A stretch of 38,747 nt of DNA, taken from Leptospiraceae bacterium (GTDB lineage Bacteria > Spirochaetota > Leptospiria > Leptospirales > Leptospiraceae). A program made the position numbers and the translations under genes. How positions within the stretch are numbered: position 1 is the stretch's first letter; each line of letters begins with the position of its first letter. Location: NCBI GenBank assembly GCA_947458405.1, contig CANGZW010000022.1, positions 1 to 38,747 of the forward strand, read 5' to 3'. Below the pieces are notes generated by a model. That model did no database searches, had not been told where the DNA came from, and was given only the letters and a program-made list of their open reading frames with translations. Positions 8,153 through 18,927 of this stretch are shown piece after piece.

Positions 8153-9538
8153 ATGAGTAGATTAAAATTAACTTTAATATCTTTGGTGGTAGTAGTATTT
8201 TCAGTTGCATTTTATTTTTTAAATTCTGCATTTCCAATTGGAACGGGATATACCGCAAAATATATATGTTCTCATGTTTTTTTAGCCAATAGGGAGCCCA
8301 AATCACTCTTTCAAAGGGAAATTAAGCCTACTCATATTTTATTTTCATTAGTTAGCTATGAAGTGGACTATGATAAAAAAATAGTTACCACTAGAGCGTT
8401 AGGGTTTTTAAAAAAAACAATTGCTTTATATAGAGAAGGTGTTGGTTGTACTTTAGTTATTGATTCATCCATTGAGGAACTAAACGAATCATCAAAAAAT
8501 ATAATACAAAGAAATCATGAAAGTGATACATTTCCCTTTCTAGAAAATGAAAAAAATAAATCCACTTTAATATTTGATAAAGATAAATTAGATGAGATTT
8601 TGAATAATTATTTTTTAGAACCAACACAAGATTCTAATCGAAATACAAGAGCAATTCTTGTTTCTCAAAATGGAGAAATTATTAAAGAGAAATATTCTGA
8701 TGGATTAGATGAAAAAAGTGTTCTATTGGGTTGGTCAATGACTAAATCTGTTATTAATTCATTAATTGGAATATTAGTAAAAGATAATATATATTCAATC
8801 AATGATAATAACTTATTTTCAGTTTGGGAAAAAGATGAAAGAAAAGATATTACAATAGATAATTTACTTAGGATGTCATCCGGTCTGGAATTTGAAGAAG
8901 TATATGGGCCCTTAAAAGATGCTACTTATATGTTGTACGATTCTAAAAGTTGTTCTGATTATGCTATGAATAAAAAATTGATTTATAGACCCGGAAATTT
9001 ATGGTATTATTCGAGTGGAACAACTAATTTATTGAGTAGATTAATTTTTGATAAAAATAAATCAAATTTAGAAAGTAATACCAAGTTTTTGAGAGAAAAA
9101 TTATTAGATAAAATAAACATGAAATCAGCTATCTTAGAATCGGATTCAAGTGGAGTGCTAATTGGTTCGAGCTATATGTTTGCTTCTGCGAGAGACTGGG
9201 CAAGATTTGGATATCTATATTTAAATGATGGGGTATTCAATGGTGAGAGGATACTACCCGAAGGTTGGGTAAAATATTCAACGGAAGTTACTAATTCCAC
9301 AGAGTCAGGTGAATATGGAGCACAAATTTGGTTAAATCGAGGAAAACCAAAAGACTCTGCAAATAGAAAATTTCCGAAATTACCTTCCGATTTATATTAC
9401 TTTGGGGGATATAACAAACAAATCGTTGCAATTATTCCATCCTTAAAAGTGGTAATTGTGCGATTGGGTGTCACAACTGATAACTCTTGGGATCATGAAT
9501 CTTTTATACTTGATGTATTGAATACTATTAAGAAGTAA
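8153..9538 (+). CDS. Membrane-anchored serine hydrolase, beta-lactamase class C/esterase fold
   Basis: A 461-residue protein with one N-terminal membrane or signal segment (about 5-24), a poorly conserved 110-residue region, then a beta-lactamase-family domain (about 145-461). The nucleophile motif is SMTK (Ser195-Lys198) in GWSMTKSV. The second motif reads YSSG (Tyr286) rather than YxN, and the third motif region is FGGYNKQI rather than a clear KTG or HxG. This is typical of the EstB/6-aminohexanoate-hydrolase type rather than a true beta-lactamase. It probably acts as an esterase or peptidase outside the cytoplasm; the substrate is unknown. A good AGGAG precedes the ATG. Confidence 0.85.
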   Translation: MSRLKLTLISLVVVVFSVAFYFLNSAFPIGTGYTAKYICSHVFLANREPKSLFQREIKPTHILFSLVSYEVDYDKKIVTTRALGFLKKTIALYREGVGCTLVIDSSIEELNESSKNIIQRNHESDTFPFLENEKNKSTLIFDKDKLDEILNNYFLEPTQDSNRNTRAILVSQNGEIIKEKYSDGLDEKSVLLGWSMTKSVINSLIGILVKDNIYSINDNNLFSVWEKDERKDITIDNLLRMSSGLEFEEVYGPLKDATYMLYDSKSCSDYAMNKKLIYRPGNLWYYSSGTTNLLSRLIFDKNKSNLESNTKFLREKLLDKINMKSAILESDSSGVLIGSSYMFASARDWARFGYLYLNDGVFNGERILPEGWVKYSTEVTNSTESGEYGAQIWLNRGKPKDSANRKFPKLPSDLYYFGGYNKQIVAIIPSLKVVIVRLGVTTDNSWDHESFILDVLNTIKK

Positions 9539-9620
9539 ATAAATTAGAAATAAAGCTGCCTGTTAATGTTAAGATTTGTTATAGAATTTAAAACCTCAAA
9601 TAATTAATTCTATAAATTTG

Positions 9621-9648
9621 TTGTCATAAATCATCTGTTTTTTATTCT
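9621..9648 (+). promoter_or_regulatory. Candidate promoter for tRNA-Phe
   Basis: TTGTCA (9621-9626) and TATTCT (9643-9648) separated by 16 bases; the tRNA begins 12 bases after the -10 box. Matches are five and four of six. The placement is plausible, but it was chosen by eye in AT-rich DNA. Confidence 0.4.
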
Positions 9649-9660
9649 GACATTGTCTAA

Positions 9661-9733
<73 letters not shown>

Positions 9734-9737
9734 GAGA

Positions 9738-9974
9738 CTAACTTTTCTTTTTTTCTCCTTCTTCCCACAACTTTAAAAACAATTCACTATCCACATCTTT
9801 GCAGAGCTCTGGCTTGTATAATTTTTTTACAACAGGCTTGGGATAGATATGTAACTCATCCATATCGGGAATGGATGTTATCATTCTTAGAATTTTATCA
9901 TCCCCTTCGATTTCATAAAGTGTATAGCTCATTCCTTTATTGGGAATTATCTGTGAACTTTCTAAATATTTCAT
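9738..9974 (-). CDS. Small conserved-looking protein of unknown function
   Basis: A 78-residue soluble protein without signal peptide or membrane segment, acidic in the middle and ending in a Glu/Lys-rich helix (ELFLKLWEEGEKKKS). I do not recognise the family. The reading frame is supported by a strong AAGGAG positioned 5 bases before the ATG. A rho-independent terminator ends about 17 bases upstream of the ATG, leaving no room for a promoter in between, so it must be expressed by read-through or from a promoter before the hairpin. The plus-strand ORF overlapping it covers tRNA-Phe and is a shadow. Confidence 0.7.
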   Translation of the reverse strand: MKYLESSQIIPNKGMSYTLYEIEGDDKILRMITSIPDMDELHIYPKPVVKKLYKPELCKDVDSELFLKLWEEGEKKKS

Positions 9975-9991
9975 TCTTTCTCCTTAAAAGT

Positions 9992-10015
9992 AAAAAACCC
10001 CAATTTTCATTGGGG
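9992..10015 (-). terminator. Rho-independent terminator after the acyl-CoA synthetase gene
   Basis: On the minus strand a 7-bp stem CCCCAAT/ATTGGGG with a 4-base loop GAAA is followed directly by six T residues. It lies about 60 bases after the synthetase stop and immediately before the ribosome binding site of the small gene at 9974, so it could also act as an attenuator. Confidence 0.85.
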
Positions 10016-10075
10016 TCATTTGAATAATTTGATTTTTTCTAAATTAAACTAAACGTATATGAAAATCAGAAAAAA

Positions 10076-11953
<1,878 letters not shown>

Positions 11954-12075
11954 AGCCACTCCATAAAAAAATAAGTTTGTTCTACCATTGTTTTTAACGT
12001 GCAATAGAATTTTCAAGGGAAAGATTTTTTTATTATTTTTTTCCGAGATTTTCTTTTCTTTTTTTTACCGAATAA

Positions 12076-12081
12076 TATAAT
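12076..12081 (+). promoter_or_regulatory. Candidate -10 box TATAAT for the DUF445 pair
   Basis: A perfect TATAAT ends 10 bases before the ATG at 12092; no good -35 box lies at 16-18 bases (TTTTCT at best). If used, the transcript would have a leader of only about three or four bases. Low weight, because the surroundings are AT-rich. Confidence 0.3.
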
Positions 12082-12091
12082 TGTAAGACTT

Positions 12092-13348
12092 ATGACCGAA
12101 CTAGCTAATTTCTATAAACAACATGAAGCTGTAATTGGACTTGTAATAATGCCATTTACATACGGATTTGTAGGGTGGTTCACAAACTGGCTCGCCTTAA
12201 AAATGACCTTCTACCCTATTAAATTTTGGGGCATTCCTCCGTTTTTGGGCTGGCAGGGAATTATTCCCAGAAAAGCGCATAAAATGGCAGCCAAATCAGT
12301 GGACATAATCACAGGACGACTTCTTAAAATAGAAGAAGTCTTTGATAAAATTGATCCAGTGGGTATTGAAAAAGAATTAAAGCCTCTAATCGAGCAAATG
12401 ATTGAGGAGTCAACTCGAGATGTAATTGACCAAATCAACCCTCTGCTCTGGGAGAAAATGCCTGACAATCTAAAAAAAGAAATTTTCAAGTCGGCTAGAA
12501 GTCAGGTTCCCGAGGCATTTAAAACTATTGTTTCTGATATTCGCATAAATATACTCCAAGTATTTGATCTCAAAGGAATGGTACTTAGGAAACTCAGCGG
12601 AGACAATGTTGTTTTAGTGGTAGATATGTTTCAAAGCATCGGGAAACCAGAATTTAAATTTATTGAAAAAAGCGGACTCTACTTTGGTTTGATTTTAGGA
12701 ATGGGTCAGATTGTAGCCTGGGTACTTTATCCAATGGGTTGGACTTTACCTCTTCAGGGTGTAATTGTTGGCTATCTTACCAATTACTTAGCCTTAGAAA
12801 TGATCTTTAGACCTTATTACGAAAAAAAATACCTAGGTGTGTTTAAATACCAGGGACTGTTCTTAAAAAGACAGGATGAAGTATCCAGACAATATTCTCA
12901 GTTCGTTGCCAAACACATTTTAAATGCAAGAAATATCCTAGAAGAAATATTGTATGGAAAAGCGGCAGATGCTGTTTTCAATATCATTCGAAATTCTGCT
13001 ATTAAAAGTGTGGAAAACACTGCAAGTATAGCTAAGCCATTTATTTCCTTAACAGTTGGGGATGAAAAATATCGTACAATGCGAAAAACCATTGTAACTC
13101 GAATGATGGAAATGGCACCTCAGTCTATTGAAAGATTAGAGGGATATGTGGGAGTTGCAATGGAATTGGAAGATACAATGTACGATAGAATGCGCAAACT
13201 CACTCCAGAAGAATTTGAATCTGTTCTAAGATCGGCTTTTCAAGAAGATGAACTTTTATTGATAATTGTAGGAGCTATTTTGGGTGCAATGGTTGGATTG
13301 GGTCAGGCCTTTTATATGGCTGGAGGAGCAGGGTTTAGATGGTATTGA
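12092..13348 (+). CDS. DUF445 family membrane protein with a duplicated N-terminal module
   Basis: A 418-residue integral membrane protein. The DUF445 signature (GxxTNxLALxMxFxP, then G...QGxxxRxxxxA) appears twice. Copy one, at about 25-65, reads FTNWLALKMTFYPIKFWGI and has PRKAHKMA further on. Copy two, at about 228-270, reads YLTNYLALEMIFRPYYEKK and has KRQDEVSRQYSQFVA further on. Helix-rich soluble stretches follow each copy, and a last membrane helix with GAILGAMVGLGQAFY closes the protein. The function of DUF445 is not established; members are linked to the cell envelope. A second DUF445 gene follows 4 bases downstream. Confidence 0.85.
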   Translation: MTELANFYKQHEAVIGLVIMPFTYGFVGWFTNWLALKMTFYPIKFWGIPPFLGWQGIIPRKAHKMAAKSVDIITGRLLKIEEVFDKIDPVGIEKELKPLIEQMIEESTRDVIDQINPLLWEKMPDNLKKEIFKSARSQVPEAFKTIVSDIRINILQVFDLKGMVLRKLSGDNVVLVVDMFQSIGKPEFKFIEKSGLYFGLILGMGQIVAWVLYPMGWTLPLQGVIVGYLTNYLALEMIFRPYYEKKYLGVFKYQGLFLKRQDEVSRQYSQFVAKHILNARNILEEILYGKAADAVFNIIRNSAIKSVENTASIAKPFISLTVGDEKYRTMRKTIVTRMMEMAPQSIERLEGYVGVAMELEDTMYDRMRKLTPEEFESVLRSAFQEDELLLIIVGAILGAMVGLGQAFYMAGGAGFRWY

Positions 13349-13352
13349 TTGA

Positions 13353-14495
13353 TTGTTTTTAATAAAAGATACCCCTTATAAAAAAAGACAGATAATTTCT
13401 CTTTCTTTATTGGGGGTTTCCCTAACGGGAATGCTTCTTCTCCATTATTTCCCTATGCCTATATATAGTAATTATCCCTCCCTATTTTTTATAATTGAAC
13501 ATGGTCTAGAAGGTGGTTTGGTCGGTGGACTTTGTGATTGGTTTGCTGTCTGGAAAACATACAATGCTATTGAAACAGATAGTAATAAAGTAGCCATTGA
13601 AATCGGAAAGTGGGTTTCAAAAGATCTCTTGAATCAAAATACTCTGCGTGCTCAACTGAATCGAATTATTGAAGAGCCCGAAAATCAAAAAGAAATTATA
13701 GCATTAATTGAAACTTACTTTGATTCACAAGAAAATACTAAAAAAATATTAGATGATTTCTGGGCTAAAATTGAATCCCCCGTTATAAATTATATTGTAA
13801 ACTATAATTTTAATTCCAAAGAAATTAGTATAATTAGTGACACTGCAAATGATAAAACAATAGTCAATACAGTAAAATTATGTATAGGTGATACACTTAT
13901 GCAAATTTCAGAAGAAGAAAAATTTAGAGAACTTTTGGATAAAACTATTCAAGAACAAAATATAATTACAAAATTTATAAGTAATTTTATAAATATTCCA
14001 GAATTAATCAGAGGGTATGGTGAAAAATTAAAATCTGGGGAAACTATAACTTCTACTGAAGAACATTATGTAGATGAAATGGTGACACTCTTATCAATAA
14101 GTGCAGATAAATATATTTTAGCATGGGATTCTCTACCCGTAGAAAAAAAGAATGAAGCTGTAAAAGCCCTTATTTTTAAAATCAAGGAATCGGTGGGAAA
14201 TATTTTAGCGAGATTTATCATTGAATATAAGAATGATTTAAAAGCTAGAAAATCATTGAGTGATTACAAGCCGGTGAGGGATTTATTTTCGTTTATAGAA
14301 GATAAAATTGATGAGAATGTATCCTCCTATATTGGAGATAGAATTTCAGAAAGATTACAAAGCCAGGATCCCAAAGATTTTAGGGATAGAATTGAATGGC
14401 AGACTAGAAATGTATTGGAAAATATAAGAATCAATGGAACTATTCTAGGTTTTTTTCTGGGTGGTTTATTGGGAATTGTACAAATTTCAAAATAA
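13353..14495 (+). CDS. DUF445 family membrane protein (YjiN-like)
   Basis: A 380-residue protein beginning at a TTG 4 bases after the preceding stop; no ATG is available before the first membrane helix, so TTG is preferred, probably coupled to the upstream gene. N-terminal helix (about 14-32), then HGLEGGLVGGLCDWFAVWKTY, the YjiN-like version of the DUF445 signature in which ADWFAV replaces TNWLAI. A long helical coiled region follows, with VRDLFSFIEDKIDENV and ERLQSQDPKDFRDRIEWQTR near the end, then a C-terminal glycine-rich membrane helix (GTILGFFLGGLLGIVQ). It probably forms a functional pair with the upstream paralogue. Confidence 0.8.
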   Translation: MFLIKDTPYKKRQIISLSLLGVSLTGMLLLHYFPMPIYSNYPSLFFIIEHGLEGGLVGGLCDWFAVWKTYNAIETDSNKVAIEIGKWVSKDLLNQNTLRAQLNRIIEEPENQKEIIALIETYFDSQENTKKILDDFWAKIESPVINYIVNYNFNSKEISIISDTANDKTIVNTVKLCIGDTLMQISEEEKFRELLDKTIQEQNIITKFISNFINIPELIRGYGEKLKSGETITSTEEHYVDEMVTLLSISADKYILAWDSLPVEKKNEAVKALIFKIKESVGNILARFIIEYKNDLKARKSLSDYKPVRDLFSFIEDKIDENVSSYIGDRISERLQSQDPKDFRDRIEWQTRNVLENIRINGTILGFFLGGLLGIVQISK

Positions 14496-14508
14496 AAAAC
14501 TTTTTATT
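14491..14508. terminator. Possible weak bidirectional terminator between convergent genes
   Basis: AATAAAA and TTTTATT arms (7 bp, all A-T) with a 4-base loop sit between the DUF445 stop at 14495 and the O-antigen-ligase stop at 14520, flanked by A/T runs on both sides. The stem is weak, so this is a suggestion only. Confidence 0.25.
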
Positions 14509-14519
14509 ATTATAAATAA

Positions 14520-16565
14520 TTAATTTACATTACATAAGTTTCCTAAATTTATAATTGGCATTTGCATTTCATTTTGCAATACGTCAATTGCTTCAAACTG
14601 AATCAGGAAATCTCTAAATAAAAATGTTTCAATATCAGTTTTTGGATATTTCGGTAAATCATCAAAAATAATTATATTTTTACCCTCTTGTAGACTGTAT
14701 TCCTTGTGATATATTTTTGATTCTGAGTGTGCTCTATATAATTGATCCTGATCAAATGCATCTCTTGATATAATATCAATAATTACTTTCTTTGGAAAAT
14801 TTAATTTTCCATTATTAATAAAAAAGGAAATAGAATATGGTATTTCACGCACTTCTAATTTTTCATGTAAATAATGCGTAAGACAACCTTCAATTTTTAC
14901 AGGATATGATAGATTTTCTATTTTAAGAATTGAAGGTTCTCCTTTTAAAGATTTTCTAAATGCAATTATATTATCTGTACTATTTGATTTTAAGGTTCTC
15001 TTAAAAACTGATTCCGGACTTTTGGATGACAGATAAAAAATATATGAAAAACAAATTATGAGGGGTATAATAAGAATAAAGAAAGCTTCCTTTAAAATTC
15101 TTTTTTGTTTGCCTTTATTTTCCGATCCTGTGGCTTCTCTAAACCATAAGTTAAGTGCATCGAGAGTATTTTTTAAAGAGATAGCTTCCACCTGGAATGC
15201 TGCACCTGCCTTAGTTTTTCGCAATTGTAGTAATCTCAAAATTCTCTGTTTTTCATTTTGTACTTCTGTGAGTGAAATTACCCTCCCACAAAATATAGCC
15301 AAAAATGCAAAAAATGGTAAGGCTACCTCATCATCCAAAAAATAACACTGAAAAAATCCTGAAGGAAAAAAAACAAGGAATCCCGAAAATAATATACTAT
15401 CTTTTTCATCCTCCGCTTCCAAAAAAAATCGAATATTCATAAACCAGAATAATAAATAGGCAATAAAACTAAAAATTCCTCCAATAGCAAATAAATGAAG
15501 TAAATCATTATGAGCATGTCCCCTTGGAGTGATAGAGAGTTCGTATAACAACTCTTGATGATCTCTGACCATATTATTAGAGTAAGCAAGATGTTCCTTA
15601 TAAAAATTTCCGGGACCCACTCCTAACAAAGGATTATCTTTAATCATATTAATAGTATTTTTAAATATATAATATCTTTGATTTTCAGTTGTATTTTGTT
15701 CAATTGATTCCGTAAAAGCTCTCTGTAATAACCAATTTTTTTTAATAAAAAATATCCCTACCAAAAATATAAATGCAAATGTTAAAAGAAAATAGATAAC
15801 TCTTTCTTTATTTATAAATTCCATTAAAAAATTATTCCATTTTTTTATCATCACAATACTGGCAAAAACGATACCTACCCAAATTGAACGACTTTGATTA
15901 TAGAAAAGTAGGATACTAAGGAGAATTATTATAAAGGAATAGAAGATATTTTTATACTCCTTTCTTTCTGGAAATTTATAAATATAATAAGCAATTAATC
16001 CAGGATAAAATAATCCTAAAAGACCGCCAAATGTTAAGTGGGTATTCATCAACCCATTCGGTAAGTAAGTTTTAAATCCGAATAATTCTCCAGCAAAATG
16101 TTGGGCTCTTGCTCCTTCTACGACTGTAAAATTATTTAAAATGTATGACGGTAATCGAAATGGAGTAAACATCGAAATTAATCCGGAAACTAGAATAAAT
16201 CCAAGTGCAAAAAAATATGCTATTTTAAAATAGTTTAGGTTTTCTCGTTCTCTGGCTAAAAAACCCAATGATAAAAATACGATACAAAACCAAATATCTG
16301 AAATTTCTCCCTTTAACAATCCGCTAATATAGTCCTTATAGGAATTTAAGTGAAAAAGATAAGATATAAAAAGAGTGAGATATACGACTACCCCCATAAT
16401 AAAAATGGGATAGGTAAATTTCCTGATTAGCTTTTTTTTATTACCAGCATCTAATATGAAAAATATACTACCCAATACTGCAAAAGTTTGGGAAATAGTA
16501 ACTGAGACAGGAATCGTGACAATGAACAAACTTAAAAACAAAACTGATAGTTTGGAAAGGTTCAT
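14520..16565 (-). CDS. O-antigen ligase/polymerase-like membrane protein (Wzy_C family)
   Basis: A 681-residue polytopic protein with about a dozen hydrophobic helices in the first 430 residues and a large C-terminal extracytoplasmic domain after a further helix (about 492-512). The PF04932 signature is clear: FYNQSRSIWVGIVFA, NPLLGVGPGNFYKEH and RGHAHNDLLHLFAIGGIFSF. The histidine and arginines are typical of WaaL/Wzy-type glycan ligases. Substrate and direction (polymerase or ligase) cannot be read from sequence. Its ATG lies only 23 bases from the start of the divergent glycosyltransferase, so the promoters must overlap the coding ends. Confidence 0.85.
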   Translation of the reverse strand: MNLSKLSVLFLSLFIVTIPVSVTISQTFAVLGSIFFILDAGNKKKLIRKFTYPIFIMGVVVYLTLFISYLFHLNSYKDYISGLLKGEISDIWFCIVFLSLGFLARERENLNYFKIAYFFALGFILVSGLISMFTPFRLPSYILNNFTVVEGARAQHFAGELFGFKTYLPNGLMNTHLTFGGLLGLFYPGLIAYYIYKFPERKEYKNIFYSFIIILLSILLFYNQSRSIWVGIVFASIVMIKKWNNFLMEFINKERVIYFLLTFAFIFLVGIFFIKKNWLLQRAFTESIEQNTTENQRYYIFKNTINMIKDNPLLGVGPGNFYKEHLAYSNNMVRDHQELLYELSITPRGHAHNDLLHLFAIGGIFSFIAYLLFWFMNIRFFLEAEDEKDSILFSGFLVFFPSGFFQCYFLDDEVALPFFAFLAIFCGRVISLTEVQNEKQRILRLLQLRKTKAGAAFQVEAISLKNTLDALNLWFREATGSENKGKQKRILKEAFFILIIPLIICFSYIFYLSSKSPESVFKRTLKSNSTDNIIAFRKSLKGEPSILKIENLSYPVKIEGCLTHYLHEKLEVREIPYSISFFINNGKLNFPKKVIIDIISRDAFDQDQLYRAHSESKIYHKEYSLQEGKNIIIFDDLPKYPKTDIETFLFRDFLIQFEAIDVLQNEMQMPIINLGNLCNVN

Positions 16566-16588
16566 TCTTGATTTTCAGGTTATTTAAA

Positions 16589-17404
16589 ATGAATGAAAAT
16601 GAAAAGAAAAAAATAAATTTTTCGGTAGCCGTTATCACTTTCAATGAAGAATTAAATATCTTTGATTGTATCGAATCCTTCCATGATATAGCAGATGAAG
16701 TCATTGTACTCGATTCATTTTCTATTGATAAAACTTTAGAAATCGCCCGACAATTTAATAAAGTAAAAATATTTAAAAATGAATTTAAGGGGCATATCGA
16801 ACAAAAAAATAAAGCCATCGATTTATGCAGTGGTAAGTGGATTTTATCATTAGATGCCGACGAGAGAATTTCCCCTGAATTAAAAAGTGAAATAGTTGAT
16901 ATTCTAAATAAAAATGAGATAGAATTTCAGGGTTACAAAATTCCAAGATTGACTTACCATATAGGTAAATTTATTAAACATAGCGGATGGTACCCACTTA
17001 AGAGATATAGATTTTTTTTAAAAGGTTATGCAAAATGGATAGGGGAAAACCCTCATGATTATATAGAGATTAGTGGAAATGGAAGCAGTTTAAAGGGAGA
17101 TATTATTCACTTTAGTTTTAAAGATCTGACCCATCAGGTAGATACCATTAATAAATTTTCATCAATAGTCGCTTATACAAGATTTATTAAAAATACGAAG
17201 TCTCCTATTTTAAAATCAATTTATAAACCATTCATAAAATTTTTAGAAATTTATATTTTTAAATTAGGATTTTTAGATGGGTATGCAGGGCTTATTATAG
17301 CAATTTCATCCTCTTACTCTACATTTTTGAAATTTGCAAAATTATATGAACTCCAAAAAGGACTAATTAAACGGCCTTCAAATTTAAGAAAGGATTATGG
17401 TTAA
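16589..17404 (+). CDS. Family 2 glycosyltransferase (WaaE/KdtX type)
   Basis: A 271-residue GT-A glycosyltransferase. The N-terminus has FSVAVITFNEELNIFDCIESF and ADEVIVLDSFSIDKT; the metal-binding DXD-type motif is LSLDADERI (about 87-95), followed by a WaaE-like C-terminus with HxGWYPLKRYRFF and the HFSFKDLTHQ region. A TTG at 16568 is also in frame, but the ATG at 16589 has AGG at suitable distance and begins at the normal site. It probably adds a sugar to lipopolysaccharide core or a similar envelope glycan. It is the first gene of a six-gene plus-strand run and overlaps the next gene by 8 bases. Confidence 0.9.
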   Translation: MNENEKKKINFSVAVITFNEELNIFDCIESFHDIADEVIVLDSFSIDKTLEIARQFNKVKIFKNEFKGHIEQKNKAIDLCSGKWILSLDADERISPELKSEIVDILNKNEIEFQGYKIPRLTYHIGKFIKHSGWYPLKRYRFFLKGYAKWIGENPHDYIEISGNGSSLKGDIIHFSFKDLTHQVDTINKFSSIVAYTRFIKNTKSPILKSIYKPFIKFLEIYIFKLGFLDGYAGLIIAISSSYSTFLKFAKLYELQKGLIKRPSNLRKDYG

Positions 17405-18173
17405 AATGATTAAAGGACTGAATAAATTTTTTAAAATTTTTAAGAAAAATAATGAAAAAACGGATGAAGATGACTTTGTAGATGTAAAGGGTCCCAGGGG
17501 ATTTGAAACAGAACTTTCTCAACTCAGACAAAAACTTTCAGATTTTTTATTAACCGGAAAAGTCAACAGTGGAATTGTAGTTGATAGAGCCACATATAAA
17601 TTATTAAAAAATGGGCCTAACTTATATAAATTAGAAGGCGCCGAAAAAGAAGGACGGAGTTATTCAATAGCAATTAGCACTGGAAGTTATTTAAATGTAT
17701 CACAAGATAAAATTACTGGAATTTTACAGGTGGAAGAAGCCGAACTTAATCGTGCAATTCAAACCGAGCATAGTACACTTGAGAGTTTTTTAAATAAATT
17801 TAAACATATACAATTAAATGAAAAAGCAATTGAAGCAATTACAGGAAGTAGAATTAAATTTCATTGGAAAGAAATTTTATTATGGGAGAGATTTTGGAAA
17901 GAGCAGGTATTAATGAGATTATCACCCAATTGTATTGCAATCCTTCTTGTATCTCAGGATGATTCATTTAAGAAATATTTTTTAGAAATAACATCTAAAA
18001 AAGTAAAACAAATTGTTCTCGATGAATTATTTTATTTGAATCAGGGGGTCAGTTCTGAACAATCTAATCCTAATACTAAAAATTATGATTTACCTTCCTT
18101 TGATAGAGCCTATTTTGATTTCAAGCGATCAGTTGAATTAGTAAGAAAAAAAAGAGACATGTCCGGTGTTTGA
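17397..18173 (+). CDS. Unknown cytoplasmic protein between glycosyltransferase and ABC ATPase
   Basis: A 258-residue protein with no signal peptide or membrane helix: a basic N-terminus, then mixed alpha/beta sequence. I do not recognise a family. Visible features are an early charged linker (KKNNEKTDEDDFVDVKGPRG), FETELSQLRQKLSDFLLTGK, and a C-terminal basic helix. The frame is supported by AAGGA before the ATG, by an 8-base overlap with the glycosyltransferase before it, and by an 8-base overlap with the ABC ATPase after it. Translational coupling to the ATPase on both sides of a compact run suggests a partner role, but none is shown. Confidence 0.7.
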   Translation: MVKMIKGLNKFFKIFKKNNEKTDEDDFVDVKGPRGFETELSQLRQKLSDFLLTGKVNSGIVVDRATYKLLKNGPNLYKLEGAEKEGRSYSIAISTGSYLNVSQDKITGILQVEEAELNRAIQTEHSTLESFLNKFKHIQLNEKAIEAITGSRIKFHWKEILLWERFWKEQVLMRLSPNCIAILLVSQDDSFKKYFLEITSKKVKQIVLDELFYLNQGVSSEQSNPNTKNYDLPSFDRAYFDFKRSVELVRKKRDMSGV

Positions 18174-18915
18174 AGCTATACATTGTAAAAACCTAAGGGT
18201 TACTGACCTTCAGGGTAGAAAATTGTTAGACAACTTCAATTTTCAATTATCAGAGGGGAAAATTCATGCTTTGGTAGGAGGCTCGGGAAGTGGTAAGTCT
18301 ACTTTTTGTTTTGCCATTCAGAATCTTTTATTGAATAATTTAAATTTAGAATTTGATGAATTTTTAATAATGGGGATTGATTTTAAAAAAATAAGCAACT
18401 GGAAAAAATGGAGGGGAAAAGAAATTTGCTACATTCCACAAAATCCTGCTGACTCATTTCATCCTTATTTTTCTTTAAAAACACAAATTTTAGATACATT
18501 TAAAGAAATTGGTGTTAGTATTTCTATATTACAAATTATTGACTTATTTGAAAAATTCGGAATAAAAAACATAGAAGAAAAACTAGAAAAAAGTCCTTTT
18601 TCTCTATCGGGAGGAGAAAGGCAGAGAGTTTTAATTGCTATTTCTTCTTTTATTCAGCCGAAAATAATAATAGCAGATGAGCCTACAACTGCATTGGATT
18701 CATTGAACGAAAGGATTGTATTAAAAGACTTAATTGAATTAATAAATGCCGGAAACACATCACTTTTATTAATTACTCATGATAGAAGAATTGTAAGAGA
18801 ACTTGCAGATGAGGTTACTGTTCTAAAAAATGGAGTTAGTGTAGAACATTTTTTTTTAAATAATAAAAGTCTAGAAGGACTTAAAGAGGAATACTCAAAA
18901 AAATTATTATTATAA
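18166..18915 (+). CDS. Orphan ABC transporter ATP-binding protein (oligopeptide/nickel-type)
   Basis: A 249-residue ABC ATPase. Walker A is GGSGSGKST (about 38-46), the Q-loop is CYIPQNPADSFHPYFSL as in Dpp/Opp/Nik ATPases, the signature is SLSGGERQRV, Walker B is KIIIADEPTTALD and the switch His lies in LLITHD. All catalytic positions are intact. The C-terminal oligopeptide-binding extension usual in DppD/DppF is absent. No permease or binding protein is encoded nearby. The start is a GTG at 18166, overlapping the previous gene, with a poor ribosome binding site. It may serve a transporter encoded elsewhere. Confidence 0.88.
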   Translation: MFEAIHCKNLRVTDLQGRKLLDNFNFQLSEGKIHALVGGSGSGKSTFCFAIQNLLLNNLNLEFDEFLIMGIDFKKISNWKKWRGKEICYIPQNPADSFHPYFSLKTQILDTFKEIGVSISILQIIDLFEKFGIKNIEEKLEKSPFSLSGGERQRVLIAISSFIQPKIIIADEPTTALDSLNERIVLKDLIELINAGNTSLLLITHDRRIVRELADEVTVLKNGVSVEHFFLNNKSLEGLKEEYSKKLLL

Positions 18916-18927
18916 CTTAATATTTTT

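Noticed and set aside
15058-15345. 95-residue plus-strand ORF
   Set aside because: Shadow inside the O-antigen-ligase-like gene.
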